From Metapseudomonas resinovorans DSM 21078 (GTDB lineage: Bacteria > Pseudomonadota > Gammaproteobacteria > Pseudomonadales > Pseudomonadaceae), in assembly GCF_000423545.1 (NCBI RefSeq), contig NZ_AUIE01000009.1, positions 150,803 through 214,802 on the forward strand: a stretch of DNA of 64,000 bases, in the 5' to 3' direction. The position numbers were made by a program, and so were the translations under genes. Shown in pieces: positions 45,657-55,839 of the stretch. The notes beneath the pieces are model-generated. The model made no database searches and was not told where the DNA came from. It worked only from the letters and a program-made list of their open reading frames with translations. Numbering within the stretch: position 1 is the stretch's first letter; each line of letters begins with the position of its first letter.

Positions 45657-47531
45657 TCACCGGGCATCACCTCGGAGCTCGGCCACCTGCAGCTGCAGGG
45701 TCTGGCGGTCGACCCGCTCCGGTGACAACGGGGCACCCGCCACCAAGCAAATGCGTGACCAGAAACGCCGGAACAAACCCTTGGCCGGGTCGCGGCTGAA
45801 GAAGCTGCCCCAAAGCCCCTGCAACGCCATGGGAATCACCGGCACCGGGTTCTCTTCCAGAATGCGCTCTATGCCGCTCTTGAACTCATTCAGCTCACCG
45901 TCGGAGGTCAGTTTGCCTTCGGGGAAGATGCACACCACCTCGCCGTTGCGCAGGTACTCGGCGATGCGCTTGAAGGCTGCGTCGTAGACCAGCAGGTCTT
46001 CATGCCGCGCAGCGATGGGCACGGTGCCAGCGGTGCGGAAAACGAAATTCAGCACCGGCAGCTGGTAGATCTTGTAATACATGACAAAGCGCACCGGCCG
46101 CCGCACCGCCCCGCCGATCAGCAGGGCATCGACGAAGGACACGTGATTGCACACCAGCACCGCCGGACCTTCCTCCGGGATCGCCTCCAGGCCCTTGTGC
46201 TCCACGCGGTACATGGAATGGCCGAGCAGCCAGACCAGGAAGCGCATGGTGAACTCCGGCACGATCTTGAAGATGTAGCTATTCACCGCGATGTTCATCA
46301 GCGACACCACTAGGAACAGCTCCGGGATCGACAGCCCGGCGACGCTGAGGAAAAGGATCGAGGCGATGGCCGAGACCACCATGAACAGCGCATTGAGGAT
46401 GTTGTTCGCGGCAATCACCCGTGCCCGCTCGTTCTCCGCCGTACGCGACTGGATCAACGCATATAGCGGCACGATGTAGAAACCTCCGAACAGGCCGATG
46501 CCGAGGATGTCGGCGAGGATCAGCCAGGCCTGGCCGTGGCCCAGCAGCGCCAGCCAGTCATGGGGGACGGCGCCCTGCGGGAACTCGCCGGAATGCCACC
46601 AGAGCAGCAAGCCGAACAGGGTCAGGCCGATGGAGCCGAAGGGCACCAGACCGATTTCCACCTTTCCGCCTGAAAGCCGCTCACAGAGCATCGAGCCCAG
46701 CGCAATGCCCACCGAGAACACGGTGAGGATCAGGGTCACGACGCTCTCGTCGCCGTGCAGCAACTCCTTGGAATAGGCCGGAATCTGCGTCAGGTAAACG
46801 GCACCAAGGAACCAGAACCAGGAGTTGCCCACCAGCGAGCGCGATACCGACGGCCGCTGACCAAGACCCAGGCGCATGATCTGCCAGGACTGGCGGAAGA
46901 TGTTCCAGTCAAGCGCAAGTCCCGGCAGGGCTGCCGCCGCCCGGGGAATTCCGCGGCTGGCCAGGTATCCCAGGCTCGCGGTAAGGACGATGGCGCAGGC
47001 GACGATCGGCTCGTAGCGCTCGGCGGACATCATGAGGCCAGCGCTGATGGTACCGGCGAGGATGGCCAGGAAAGTGCCCATTTCCACCAGGGCGTTGCCC
47101 CCCACCAGCTCATCCTCTCGCAGCACCTGCGGCAGGATCGAATACTTCACCGGGCCGAACAGCGCCGAATGGGTGCCCATCGCGAACAGCGCCAGGAACA
47201 GCAGCGGCAAGCTGTCGAAGAAAAACCCCAGGGCGCCCACCGCCATGATGGCCACCTCGGCCAGCTTGATGGCGCGGATCAGGGCATCCTTGGCGAACTT
47301 CTCGCCGAACTGGCCACCGAGGGCAGAGAAGAGGAAGAACGGCAGGATGAACAGCAGCGCGCAGAGGTTTGTGAAAACGCTCTTGTCGCCGGAAATGGCG
47401 AGTTTGTAGAGGATCGCGAGGATCAGCGACTGCTTGAAGATGTTGTCATTGAAGGCGCCGAGCAGCTGGGTCACGAAGAACGGCAGGAACCGCCGTGTGC
47501 CCAGCAGGGCGAATTGCGAGTGTTGGCTCAT
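45657..47531 (-). CDS. MFS transporter fused to 1-acyl-glycerol-phosphate acyltransferase domain
   Basis: 624 residues. Residues 1-400 are an LplT-like major facilitator part (opening LLGTRRFLPFFVTQLLGAFNDN), and residues 425-610 a PlsC-type acyltransferase with the HxxxxD motif in CNHVSFVDALL and IFPEGKLTSDG. It resembles Aas/LplT, which flip lysophospholipid inward and reacylate it, but the acyl-ACP synthetase domain of Aas is missing. ATG at 47531 with AAGGA just upstream. Its start gives the conserved MFS opening. Confidence 0.88.
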   Translation of the reverse strand: MSQHSQFALLGTRRFLPFFVTQLLGAFNDNIFKQSLILAILYKLAISGDKSVFTNLCALLFILPFFLFSALGGQFGEKFAKDALIRAIKLAEVAIMAVGALGFFFDSLPLLFLALFAMGTHSALFGPVKYSILPQVLREDELVGGNALVEMGTFLAILAGTISAGLMMSAERYEPIVACAIVLTASLGYLASRGIPRAAAALPGLALDWNIFRQSWQIMRLGLGQRPSVSRSLVGNSWFWFLGAVYLTQIPAYSKELLHGDESVVTLILTVFSVGIALGSMLCERLSGGKVEIGLVPFGSIGLTLFGLLLWWHSGEFPQGAVPHDWLALLGHGQAWLILADILGIGLFGGFYIVPLYALIQSRTAENERARVIAANNILNALFMVVSAIASILFLSVAGLSIPELFLVVSLMNIAVNSYIFKIVPEFTMRFLVWLLGHSMYRVEHKGLEAIPEEGPAVLVCNHVSFVDALLIGGAVRRPVRFVMYYKIYQLPVLNFVFRTAGTVPIAARHEDLLVYDAAFKRIAEYLRNGEVVCIFPEGKLTSDGELNEFKSGIERILEENPVPVIPMALQGLWGSFFSRDPAKGLFRRFWSRICLVAGAPLSPERVDRQTLQLQVAELRGDAR

Positions 47532-47707
47532 CTTCCTTGGTACCTGGTGGTTGGCAGTGGAATAGCCTCGTGCGCTCAAGGCACACGTCGCTGATTGGAC
47601 AGCAAGACACTGGCCGAAAGCCACATTCACCAGAAAGATGTTTGCGCCATTTCCGCGAAAGCCAGCGCACGAAGCCGGTAGGTCCGTTCCCGCATCCTAC
47701 GTGCGAT

Positions 47708-48037
47708 TCAGATCGGCAGTTGCCCCAGCGCCCAGCGCAGCAGGAAGAACAGCACCAGGCCACCGAGGATGGTCGCCAGCAGGTGGCGACTCAGGGCGGC
47801 GATCAATATCGCCCCCAGGCCCGCCAGCAGGTAGGCGTTGTCCAGGGCAAGGTGGAAGTGCTGGCCGTCGGGCATCAGCATGCCCGGCACCACGATGGCG
47901 GTGAGCACGGCGGTCGGCACGTAGTGCAGGCCCTGGCGCACCAGAGGCGGGAAGCTCAGGTTTGGCCAGGCGAACAGGCTGTAGCGGATGGCGAAAGTGA
48001 TCGCCGCCATGCCAAGGATCAAGCTCCAGGTTTGCAT
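47708..48037 (-). CDS. azlD: AzlD family small subunit of amino-acid exporter
   Basis: 109 residues, four membrane helices, typical AzlD ([35 protein letters not shown]). It pairs with AzlC to export branched-chain amino acids. The ATG lies inside the end of azlC (19-base overlap), so the two are translated together. Confidence 0.9.
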   Translation of the reverse strand: MQTWSLILGMAAITFAIRYSLFAWPNLSFPPLVRQGLHYVPTAVLTAIVVPGMLMPDGQHFHLALDNAYLLAGLGAILIAALSRHLLATILGGLVLFFLLRWALGQLPI

Positions 48038-48750
48038 GAGATGCCCTCCCCCATCAGATCGAGTCGATAGCGACGCTCCAGCACCACACCCACGGCAATG
48101 CCACTGAGGGCGGCGGCCATCAGGCCCAGCTTGTAGGGCAGGCCCTGGCAGGCCAGCGCCACCGCGCCCGCTACCAGCGCGGCAGCGACTTGCGGCTTGT
48201 TGCGCAGCATGGGCACGACGATGCCGATGAAGGTGGCGAGCATTGCGAAGTCCAGCCCCCATGCCGCGAGGTTGGGCACCGCCTGGCCGAAGAGCACGCC
48301 TACCAAAGTGCAGAGCTGCCAGTTCAGGTACATGGCCAGGGCTGCCCCCAGGAAGTACCAGTGCTTGTGCGGCGACGCGTCCTGCTCGGCATAGCGGTGT
48401 TGAACCACGGCAAAGGCTTCGTCCGTCAGCCAGAAGGCCAGCGGCATCCGCCAGCGGGCCGGCAGGTGGCGCACGAAGGGCTGCAGGGTGGCGCTGTAGA
48501 GGGCGTGGCGCAGGTTGACCACGAAGGTCGTCAACAGCACCACCGCCGCCCCGGCGCCGCCGCTGAGCAGGGTAATCGCGATGAATTGGGACGAACCGGC
48601 GAACACTAGCAGCGACATGCCCAGCGTCTGCCAGGCGGACAGGCCGGCGCCAGCGGCGAGGGTGCCGAAGATGATGCCGAACGGAATGGCGCCAACGATC
48701 ATCGGGACGATGTCTCGGGCGCCGTGGATGAACTCAGTGGTACGGGACAT
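48019..48750 (-). CDS. azlC: AzlC family large subunit of amino-acid exporter
   Basis: 243 residues with about seven membrane helices. The AzlC signature [17 protein letters not shown] and [13 protein letters not shown], then [11 protein letters not shown], is clear. With AzlD it forms a branched-chain amino-acid exporter. The AraC-type regulator gene directly upstream on the same strand (36 bases away) may control it. Confidence 0.92.
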   Translation of the reverse strand: MSRTTEFIHGARDIVPMIVGAIPFGIIFGTLAAGAGLSAWQTLGMSLLVFAGSSQFIAITLLSGGAGAAVVLLTTFVVNLRHALYSATLQPFVRHLPARWRMPLAFWLTDEAFAVVQHRYAEQDASPHKHWYFLGAALAMYLNWQLCTLVGVLFGQAVPNLAAWGLDFAMLATFIGIVVPMLRNKPQVAAALVAGAVALACQGLPYKLGLMAAALSGIAVGVVLERRYRLDLMGEGISCKPGA

Positions 48751-48786
48751 GGGGCCTCCTTGTCCCGGGAGATTAGCGCCAGGCCA

Positions 48787-49629
48787 TCAATGGGTCTTGA
48801 ACGATCTTGCGCAGGCGTTGCGATATTCGCCGGGGCCTACGCCATAAGCCTGCTTGAACTGGCGGGTCAGGTGACTCTGGTCGGAGAAGCCCAGTTGCGC
48901 CGCAACGCCAGCCGGCGCGCAGCCCGCCTTGAGCAAGACACGGGCATGGTCCAGGCGCTGCTGTTTGAGCCAGGCATGCGGCGGCATGCCGGTGGCGCGG
49001 CGGAAGGTTCGAGCGAAATGGAAGGGCGAGAGCCGGACCTCGGCGGCCAGCTCCTCCAGGGAGGGCGGCTCGGCCAGGCGCTCGCGCAGCAGGTTCTTGG
49101 CCCGCAGCACGGCCTGGGGTTCGCGTCCGGGTGTACCGGGCTCTGGCAACCTGGCATGACGACGGAACAGCGCCAGCAGAGCCTCGCGCCAGGAGGTCTG
49201 TTGCTGCAGGGCACTGGCATCGCTTTCCAGCAGTTGATGCAGATGAGTGAACATCCGCACCAGGTCAGGGTCCTGGTGCACGCTGCCGATAAAGGCCGGC
49301 ATTCCCGCCAGTGGCAGCTCGAGCTCGTCCAGCGCGCTGCGGACCAGGGCAACATCGGGGTAGAACACCCGATAGCGCCAACCCTCGTCATGCCCCTTGG
49401 AGCCGGTATGCACCTCATCCGGATTGATCAACGCCAGGCTCCCAGCGCCGGCCAGGTGGTCGGCGCCACGGTAGCGGTAGCGCTCGGCACCCGCCTCGAC
49501 CACGGCGATTACATAGCCGTCATGCACATGGGGAGCGAAGCGATGGTCGATGTATCGCGCGGACAGCAGCTCCAAGCCCTCCAGATGGCCCGCCTGCCAG
49601 AAATGCGCGTCTTCCCGCTGTTCGCCCAT
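48787..49629 (-). CDS. AraC-family transcriptional regulator
   Basis: 280 residues: an N-terminal cupin-like ligand domain (about 15-170, with RYIDHRFAPHVHDGYVIAVVEAG in outline) and two HTH motifs at the C-terminus (LEELAAEVRLSPFHFARTFRRATG and AAQLGFSDQSHLTRQFKQAYGV in outline, residues about 192-270). It is a ligand-responsive activator or repressor, probably of azlCD next to it. The ATG at 49629 is 3 bases after the GNAT gene stop codon, so these genes likely share a transcript. Confidence 0.9.
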   Translation of the reverse strand: MGEQREDAHFWQAGHLEGLELLSARYIDHRFAPHVHDGYVIAVVEAGAERYRYRGADHLAGAGSLALINPDEVHTGSKGHDEGWRYRVFYPDVALVRSALDELELPLAGMPAFIGSVHQDPDLVRMFTHLHQLLESDASALQQQTSWREALLALFRRHARLPEPGTPGREPQAVLRAKNLLRERLAEPPSLEELAAEVRLSPFHFARTFRRATGMPPHAWLKQQRLDHARVLLKAGCAPAGVAAQLGFSDQSHLTRQFKQAYGVGPGEYRNACARSFKTH

Positions 49630-49632
49630 GGC

Positions 49633-50202
49633 CTATGCGCTGAACAGCGCCTCCAGTCGTTGCTTCACCTCCGGCCAGTCGTGGTCGGTGATGCTATAGA
49701 GCACGCTGTCGTCGAGACGGCCGTCCGCCAGGCGGCGATGATTGCGCAGCACTCCCTCGCGCTGGGCACCGAGTTTCTCGATGGCACCCTGCGAGCGCAG
49801 ATTGCTGGCAGCGGTCTTCAGTTGCACCCGCACCAGCCGCCACTCCTCGAAGGCGTGGCGCAGCATCAGGTACTTGATCGACGCGTTCAGCCCCTTGCCG
49901 TGCTCGCCGGCAGCGAGCCAGGTCCAACCAATTTCGGCGGCCGGCAGATTGGGCATGAAGTCGGCAAAGCGGGTGGTGCCCACCAGGTTGTCGCCCAGTC
50001 GGATGGCGAAAACCACCGCCTGCCCTTCCCGTTGGGCGGCCAAGCCCTGGCGATACCAGTCCGGACGGAGTGGACCATTCATATAGACGAGGGCTTCGCG
50101 GTTTGCGTCAGCCAGGGTCACCAGCGCCGGGACATCGGCCTCCGTCAGCGGATCGAGGCGCAGGGCGCCGCGCTGCAGGGTGACCGGTTGTGGATTGAAC
50201 AT
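49633..50202 (-). CDS. GNAT family N-acetyltransferase (RimJ/RimL-like)
   Basis: 189 residues. The acetyl-CoA region is degenerate but recognisable (EIGWTWLAAGEHGKGLNASIKYLML), and VQLKTAASNLRSQGAIEKLGAQREGVLRNH is the typical RimJ/RimL-type tail (residues about 118-147). Substrate unknown: protein N-termini or small molecules. The ATG at 50202 has GAGGAGG upstream. It precedes the AraC gene by 3 bases. Confidence 0.87.
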   Translation of the reverse strand: MFNPQPVTLQRGALRLDPLTEADVPALVTLADANREALVYMNGPLRPDWYRQGLAAQREGQAVVFAIRLGDNLVGTTRFADFMPNLPAAEIGWTWLAAGEHGKGLNASIKYLMLRHAFEEWRLVRVQLKTAASNLRSQGAIEKLGAQREGVLRNHRRLADGRLDDSVLYSITDHDWPEVKQRLEALFSA

Positions 50203-50345
50203 CTGCGCCTCCTCAGGCGAAAGAACCCTGCCGGATGAGAACGTCACGCCAAGCGGAAGTGCCATGCAGGGGCCCGCGCCAGACAAACGAAACAGCGCGG
50301 GCAATAGAGCACGCTAGCAGCCCCCGGACGGGGGCTCAAGAGCGC

Positions 50346-50363
50346 CTGCGACCTTGGTCGCAG
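50346..50363. promoter_or_regulatory. Palindrome upstream of crbS
   Basis: CTGCGACC-TT-GGTCGCAG, a perfect 8-bp inverted repeat centred about 98 bases before the crbS ATG. Its 12-base core CGACCTTGGTCG is identical to a site before yjcH-actP (10134-10145, other strand). Probable CrbR/ErdR site. Confidence 0.5.
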
Positions 50364-50452
50364 CGGCCTGACGAATTGCCGGCTTTGGTGCGAAACTGCT
50401 GGAAGTCGAATTACGGCGGGTCCTCACCGCCACCGTACCCTCCGGAGTTGCA

Positions 50453-53400
50453 ATGTCGCTGTCCAGCGGGCTGATCGCCACGGTCGCCTTTCTCTACATG
50501 GCCGTCCTCTTCGCCATCGCGTTCTATGGCGACCGCCGCAGCGCGCCACTGTCGCCGCGCATGCGCGCCTGGGTCTACAGCCTGTCCCTGGCGGTCTACT
50601 GCACCAGCTGGACCTTCTTCGGCGCCGTCGGCCAGGCCGCCGGACAAGTCTGGAACTTCCTGCCCATCTACCTCGGCCCCATCCTGCTTCTGCTGGTGGC
50701 GCCCTGGGTGGTGCAGAAGATGGTGCTGATCAGCAAGCAGGAGAACATCACCTCCATCGCCGACTTCATCGCCGCGCGCTACGGCAAATCCCAGGCCCTG
50801 GCGGTGGTGGTGGCGCTGATCTGCCTGGTCAGCGTGTTGCCCTACATCGCCCTGCAGCTCAAGGGCATCGTCCTCGGGGTGAACCTGCTGATCGGCTCAG
50901 GCGCCGAATCCTCCGGCACCCGTGCCCAGGACACAGCGCTGATCGTGTCGCTGGTCCTGGCGCTGTTCACCATCCTCTTCGGCACCCGCAACCTCGACGC
51001 CACCGAGCACCACCGCGGCATGGTGCTGGCGATCGCCTTCGAGTCCCTGGTCAAGTTGCTGGCCTTCCTTGCGGTGGGCGCCTACGTCACTTTCGGCCTG
51101 TTCGACGGTTTCGACGACCTGTTCACCCGCGCCCGCAGTGCCCCGCAACTGGAGCACTACTGGTCGCAATCCATGGACTGGTCCTCGCTGCTGGTGCAGA
51201 CCGGGGTCGCCATGCTCGCGATCATCTGCCTGCCCCGGCAGTTCCACGTCACCGTGGTCGAAAACATCGAACCACGCGACCTGCGCCAGGCGCGCTGGGT
51301 CTTCCCCATCTACCTGGCCCTGGCTGCGCTGTTCGTGGTGCCCATCGCCCTGGCCGGACAGATGCTGCTGCCCAGCGGCGTGATCCCGGACTCCTTCGTC
51401 ATCAGCCTGCCGCTCGCCGAGGCCCATCCGGCCCTGGCGCTACTGGCCTTCATCGGCGGTGCCTCGGCCGCCACCGGCATGGTGATCGTCGAAGCCGTAG
51501 CGCTCTCGACCATGGTCTCCAACGACATGCTGCTGCCCTGGCTGTTGCGCCGGCAGAACGCTGAACGGCCCTTCGAGGTGTTCCGCCACTGGATGCTCTC
51601 GGTACGCCGGGTCAGCATCGTCGTGATCATCCTGCTGGGTTACGTCAGCTACCGCCTGCTGGGCTCCACCGCCAGCCTGGCAACCATCGGCCAGATCGCC
51701 TTCGCCTCCATCGCCCAGCTTGGCCCGGCGATGATCGGCGCACTGTTCTGGAAGCAGGCCAACCGTCGCGGCGTGTTCGCCGGCCTCGCCGCCGGCGCCG
51801 CACTCTGGGCCTATACCCTGGTGCTGCCGGTGATTGCCCGTGGCCTGGGCTGGCCGCTGGAGAACTTCCCCGGCCTCGCCTGGCTGATGGCCAATCCACT
51901 GGATCTGCCCATCGAGCCCCTGACCCAGGGCGTGGTGCTGTCACTGGCCGGCAACTGGCTCCTCTTCGCCTGGGTGTCCGTGTTCTCCCGTACCCGCGTC
52001 TCCGAACACTGGCAGGCCAGCCGCTTCGTCGGCCAGCAAGTCTCCGCACGCGCTGCCTCGCGCACCCTGCTGGCGGTGCAGGTCGACGACTTGCTGATGC
52101 TGGCGTCGCGCTTCGTCGGCGAAGAACGCGCGCGGCAAAGCTTTATCCGCTTCGCCTATCGCCTGGGCATCAGCTTCAACCCGGCGCAGAACGCCAACCA
52201 GGACTGGATCACCCACACCGAGCGCCTGCTCGCCGGCGTGCTGGGCGCCTCTTCAGCGCGGGCGGTGGTGAAGGCGGCCATCGAAGGCCGCGAAATGCAG
52301 GTGGAGGACGTGGTGCGCATCGCCGACGAAGCCTCCGAGGTGCTGCAGTTCAACCGCGCCCTGCTGCAAGGCGCCATCGAGAACATCACCCAGGGCATCA
52401 GCGTGGTGGACCAGTCCTTGCGCCTGGTGGCCTGGAACCGCCGCTACCTGGAGCTGTTCGACTATCCGGACGGCCTGATCAGCGTCGGCCGGCCGATCGC
52501 CGACATCATCCGCTACAACGCAGAACGCGGCCTGTGTGGGCCGGGCGAAGTGGAGTCGCATGTCGCCCGCCGTCTGTTCTGGATGCGCCAGGGCACGCCG
52601 CACACCTCCGAGCGCCTGTTCCCCAACGGCCGGGTCATCGAGCTGATCGGCAATCCTATGCCCGGCGGCGGCTTCGTCATGAGCTTCACCGACATCACCG
52701 CCTACCGCCAGGCTGCACAGGCCCTCAAGGATGCCAACGAAGGCCTGGAACAGCGGGTCACCGAGCGGACCCTGGAACTCTCCCAGCTCAACCAGGCGCT
52801 GATCGAGGCCAAGGGCACGGCAGAGTCGGCCAACCAGTCCAAGACGCGCTTCCTTGCCGCCGTCAGCCACGACCTGATGCAACCGCTGAACGCCGCGCGC
52901 CTGTTCTCCGCCGCCCTCGGCCACCAGCAGGACGCCCTGCCCCGTGAAGCCCGCGAGCTGGTCAACCACCTCGACAGCTCGCTGCGTTCGGCCGAAGACC
53001 TGATCACCGACCTGCTCGACATCTCGCGCCTGGAAAGCGGCCGCGTCACCCCCGACCGCACGGCCTTCCCCCTGGCCTCGCTGTTCGACACCCTCGGCGC
53101 CGAATTCAAGGCGCAGGCTCAGGAACAGGGCATGGACTTCCGCCTGCGCGGCAGCAAACTGCGGGTGGAAAGCGACATGAAGCTGCTGCGCCGGGTGCTG
53201 CAGAACTTCCTCACCAACGCCTTCCGCTATGCCAGGGGGCGTGTGCTGCTGGGGGTGCGGCGCGACGGCGACAGCCTGAGGCTGGAAGTCTGGGACCGCG
53301 GCCCGGGTATCCCGGAAGACAAGCGCAAGGTGATATTCGAAGAGTTCAAGCGCCTCGACAGCCACCAGACCCGCGCCGAGAAAGGCCTCGGGCTCGGCCT

Positions 53401-53932
53401 GGCCATTGCCGATGGACTGTGCCGCGTACTCGGCCACACCCTGGAAGTGCGTTCCTGGCCCGGCAAGGGCAGCGTGTTCAGCGTCACCGTGCCGCTGGCC
53501 CGCGTCCAGCAGCCCTCGCCGGTGATGCAGAAGCAGGCCGAAGCCAATGGCCAGGCCCTCAACGGCACCCAGGTGCTGTGCATCGACAACGAAGACAGCA
53601 TCCTCACCGGCATGCACAGCCTGTTGTCACGCTGGGGATGCCAGGTCTGGACCGCTCGCAACCGCCTGGAATGCGAGCACCTGCTGTCCGAGGACGTGCG
53701 CCCGCAGCTGGCACTGGTGGACTACCACCTGGACGAAGGGGAAACCGGTACCGAGCTCATGGCCTGGCTGCGGACCCGCCTTGGCGAGCCGCTGCCCGGC
53801 GTGGTGATCAGTGCCGACGGCCGCGCCGAACTGGTGGCCGAAATCCACGCCGCCGGCCTGGACTACCTGGCCAAGCCGGTCAAGCCGGCCGCGTTGCGCG
53901 CCTTGATCAGCCGGCATGTGAGCCTGCGCTGA
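50453..53932 (+). CDS. crbS: SLC5-type hybrid sensor kinase CrbS/MxtR
   Basis: 1159 residues. Residues 1-500 are a sodium:solute symporter module of about 13 helices; a STAC-like linker (about 540-640) and a PAS domain (about 645-760) follow. The HisKA domain has H806 (AVSHDLMQPLN), then the HATPase motifs (FLTNAFRYA, DRGPGIP, GLGLGLAIADG). The C-terminal receiver has D1090 (LVDYHLDEG). This is the architecture of CrbS/MxtR, which senses acetate metabolism and, with the LuxR-type response regulator CrbR/ErdR, activates acs and actP. crbR is not in the window. actP is, 40 kb upstream. Confidence 0.9.
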   Translation: MSLSSGLIATVAFLYMAVLFAIAFYGDRRSAPLSPRMRAWVYSLSLAVYCTSWTFFGAVGQAAGQVWNFLPIYLGPILLLLVAPWVVQKMVLISKQENITSIADFIAARYGKSQALAVVVALICLVSVLPYIALQLKGIVLGVNLLIGSGAESSGTRAQDTALIVSLVLALFTILFGTRNLDATEHHRGMVLAIAFESLVKLLAFLAVGAYVTFGLFDGFDDLFTRARSAPQLEHYWSQSMDWSSLLVQTGVAMLAIICLPRQFHVTVVENIEPRDLRQARWVFPIYLALAALFVVPIALAGQMLLPSGVIPDSFVISLPLAEAHPALALLAFIGGASAATGMVIVEAVALSTMVSNDMLLPWLLRRQNAERPFEVFRHWMLSVRRVSIVVIILLGYVSYRLLGSTASLATIGQIAFASIAQLGPAMIGALFWKQANRRGVFAGLAAGAALWAYTLVLPVIARGLGWPLENFPGLAWLMANPLDLPIEPLTQGVVLSLAGNWLLFAWVSVFSRTRVSEHWQASRFVGQQVSARAASRTLLAVQVDDLLMLASRFVGEERARQSFIRFAYRLGISFNPAQNANQDWITHTERLLAGVLGASSARAVVKAAIEGREMQVEDVVRIADEASEVLQFNRALLQGAIENITQGISVVDQSLRLVAWNRRYLELFDYPDGLISVGRPIADIIRYNAERGLCGPGEVESHVARRLFWMRQGTPHTSERLFPNGRVIELIGNPMPGGGFVMSFTDITAYRQAAQALKDANEGLEQRVTERTLELSQLNQALIEAKGTAESANQSKTRFLAAVSHDLMQPLNAARLFSAALGHQQDALPREARELVNHLDSSLRSAEDLITDLLDISRLESGRVTPDRTAFPLASLFDTLGAEFKAQAQEQGMDFRLRGSKLRVESDMKLLRRVLQNFLTNAFRYARGRVLLGVRRDGDSLRLEVWDRGPGIPEDKRKVIFEEFKRLDSHQTRAEKGLGLGLAIADGLCRVLGHTLEVRSWPGKGSVFSVTVPLARVQQPSPVMQKQAEANGQALNGTQVLCIDNEDSILTGMHSLLSRWGCQVWTARNRLECEHLLSEDVRPQLALVDYHLDEGETGTELMAWLRTRLGEPLPGVVISADGRAELVAEIHAAGLDYLAKPVKPAALRALISRHVSLR

Positions 53933-54020
53933 TTTCCACGCCAATGCCCGCCTGAGAGAGGCCCGTCAGCGCGAGACCCAGTTCCATGCAGGGCACGCCC
54001 TCTTGCGAAGCAGCGCCAAC

Positions 54021-54995
54021 CTAGGGAGCGGCGTGTGGATAACTGTCGAGCAGCCGCCTGGCAAAGCTTTCCAGCGCCTGCCCCGGCAAGCGGTTGATGC
54101 CAGCGGCGCGCTTGCGCCCTCCCCCCGTCGCAAAGCCCCTGCAGAAGGCATCCGCCTCCAGGCTGGCGTTGGCCGGCACACGCAGGCTGAAGGTCCAGTC
54201 GCCATCGGCCCTGGCGCTCAGCAGACCGAGTGCGCGTTGCGGATCGCGAGCAGCGAGCTGGTTGGCCAGCACGCCGCTGACCCGCCGCGCCCAGGGCTTC
54301 GCAGGCAGCCGGTATAGCGACGCCCCCTCCCCCACGCGCCACGGTTCCAGGCTGGCCGCTGCCGCCATATCGGCGGCATGGCCTTCGCGTAAACGGGCGA
54401 AGCTGGGGCTGAGCCGGAAGAACGCCAGTGGATCGTCATAGGGCAACAGCTCCGCCGCCAGCGCCACCGGATCGAAATGCAGGTCGGCAAGATGGTCGCC
54501 ATAGGCGTTGTAGTTCAGCAGCAGGCCCAGCTCTTCAAGCGCCGCCAGATCCTCTTGCGCCACCCCATGACGTTCGGCCAAGGCCCGCGCCGGCCCTGGC
54601 ATGCCGTCACCGAAGGCCGCAGCCACCGCCCAGCGGTGGAAGCGCCCCTGGAGGAAACGATCCACCAGCAAGCTGGTGCAGACATCCGCCGCCACATCGA
54701 TGAAGGGCTCGAAGGCCGGGTGCTCCGGCAGATCGCCGGCAAAGTGGTGATCGAAGTAACGCAGCCCGGCGCCCGCCGTGAGAAGCCGCGCCGCATCGGC
54801 GCGGTTCTGATCAAAGGAAATGTCGAGCACCGTCACCCGTTCACCGGGCCCGGCCTGCACCCGCCGCAGCAGGTCGATGTCGCGCTTCACTCCGCTGACC
54901 AGGCGCACGTCCGCCGCCAACTCCCCACCCAGACGCAGCTGCTGCAGGGCGCAGAGGCCGTCGGCATCGCCATTGAAGGCACAGTGATCGAGCAT
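54021..54995 (-). CDS. DHH/DHHA1 family phosphoesterase
   Basis: 324 residues. NGDADG (8-13), LDIS (Asp58) and FDHH (82-84) are the manganese-binding motifs of the DHH superfamily; the glycine-rich GGGRKRAAG near the C-terminus is the DHHA1 substrate-binding loop. Relatives include NrnA-type enzymes that degrade short RNAs and 3'-phosphoadenosine-5'-phosphate (pAp). It is 17 bases downstream of the SDR gene of the sulfotransferase operon, so a role in removing pAp is attractive, but similar genes occur in Pseudomonas without such neighbours. The substrate is unproven. Confidence 0.8.
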   Translation of the reverse strand: MLDHCAFNGDADGLCALQQLRLGGELAADVRLVSGVKRDIDLLRRVQAGPGERVTVLDISFDQNRADAARLLTAGAGLRYFDHHFAGDLPEHPAFEPFIDVAADVCTSLLVDRFLQGRFHRWAVAAAFGDGMPGPARALAERHGVAQEDLAALEELGLLLNYNAYGDHLADLHFDPVALAAELLPYDDPLAFFRLSPSFARLREGHAADMAAAASLEPWRVGEGASLYRLPAKPWARRVSGVLANQLAARDPQRALGLLSARADGDWTFSLRVPANASLEADAFCRGFATGGGRKRAAGINRLPGQALESFARRLLDSYPHAAP

Positions 54996-55012
54996 GTCCG
55001 TCTCCCCCGCGC

Positions 55013-55801
55013 TCAGCGCATCAGTTCACCGCCGTTGGCGTCCAGTTGTGCGCCGTTGATGGCGCTGGCGAAATCGGATGCCAGGAACAACGCCGCGCGA
55101 GCGCATTCCTCGTCGCCCGGCATACGCCCACCGGGAATACCCGCACTGAACTCCGCACGCACCTGCTCCTCACTGACACCCCGCGCGGCAGCGGCATCAC
55201 GTACATGCGCCTGCACCGGCTCGCCCCACATCCAGCCACAGGCCAGGCCGTTGACCCGCAGGCCGTACCCGGCCAGCTCGTGGGCCAGGTATCGCACCGC
55301 CGCCGCCAAACTGCCCTTGGAGATCGCGTAGGCACCACCGCCGGCGTAGGGCTGGTGCACGCCCAGGGTGCTGACCATGACGATGGCACCGGAGCCCTGG
55401 GCCTTCATCCGTGGCAGCACAGCGCGCGTCAGGTTCAGCGAACCGAACAAATTGACGTCCAGCGCCTCCTGCAGATTGGCATCGCTACAGCTTTCAAGTG
55501 TGTCGAAACCACCGTGGGCGTAGGCGCTGTTGATCAGCGCGTCGATGCGCCCGAAGCGCTCCACCGTGGCTTCGGCGAAGGCCCGGCATGCCGCTGCATC
55601 ACTCACATCGGTGGACTTCCACAGCACCTGGCAGTCAGTGCCCAGCGCCTGGATGCTCGCCTCGGCCTGGCGCAGACGCGCCTCGTTGCGGGCGCAGATG
55701 GCCACCGCGCGAGCCCCTGCTCGGGCCGCCTCCAGGGCCAGCTTGATCCCCATGCCGGGGCCAATGCCGGAAATCATCACCACCTTGTCGTTCAGCAACA
55801 T
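55013..55801 (-). CDS. SDR family oxidoreductase in sulfotransferase operon
   Basis: 262 residues, classical SDR: cofactor motif GIGPGMG (12-18), INSAY in place of NNAG (90-94), catalytic S144, Y158 and K162 (YAISK). The C-terminus keeps FLASDFASAINGAQLDANGG. It would oxidise or reduce a hydroxyl/keto group of the pathway substrate. The ATG at 55801 is preceded by GAGGACAGGAAC; the longer frame runs antisense-shifted over the sulfotransferase gene and is not real. Third gene of the operon DUF1214, sulfotransferase, SDR. Confidence 0.9.
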   Translation of the reverse strand: MLLNDKVVMISGIGPGMGIKLALEAARAGARAVAICARNEARLRQAEASIQALGTDCQVLWKSTDVSDAAACRAFAEATVERFGRIDALINSAYAHGGFDTLESCSDANLQEALDVNLFGSLNLTRAVLPRMKAQGSGAIVMVSTLGVHQPYAGGGAYAISKGSLAAAVRYLAHELAGYGLRVNGLACGWMWGEPVQAHVRDAAAARGVSEEQVRAEFSAGIPGGRMPGDEECARAALFLASDFASAINGAQLDANGGELMR

Positions 55802-55839
55802 GTTCCTGTCCTCTTGTTCTTGTTGTCGTTCGGGATGCA

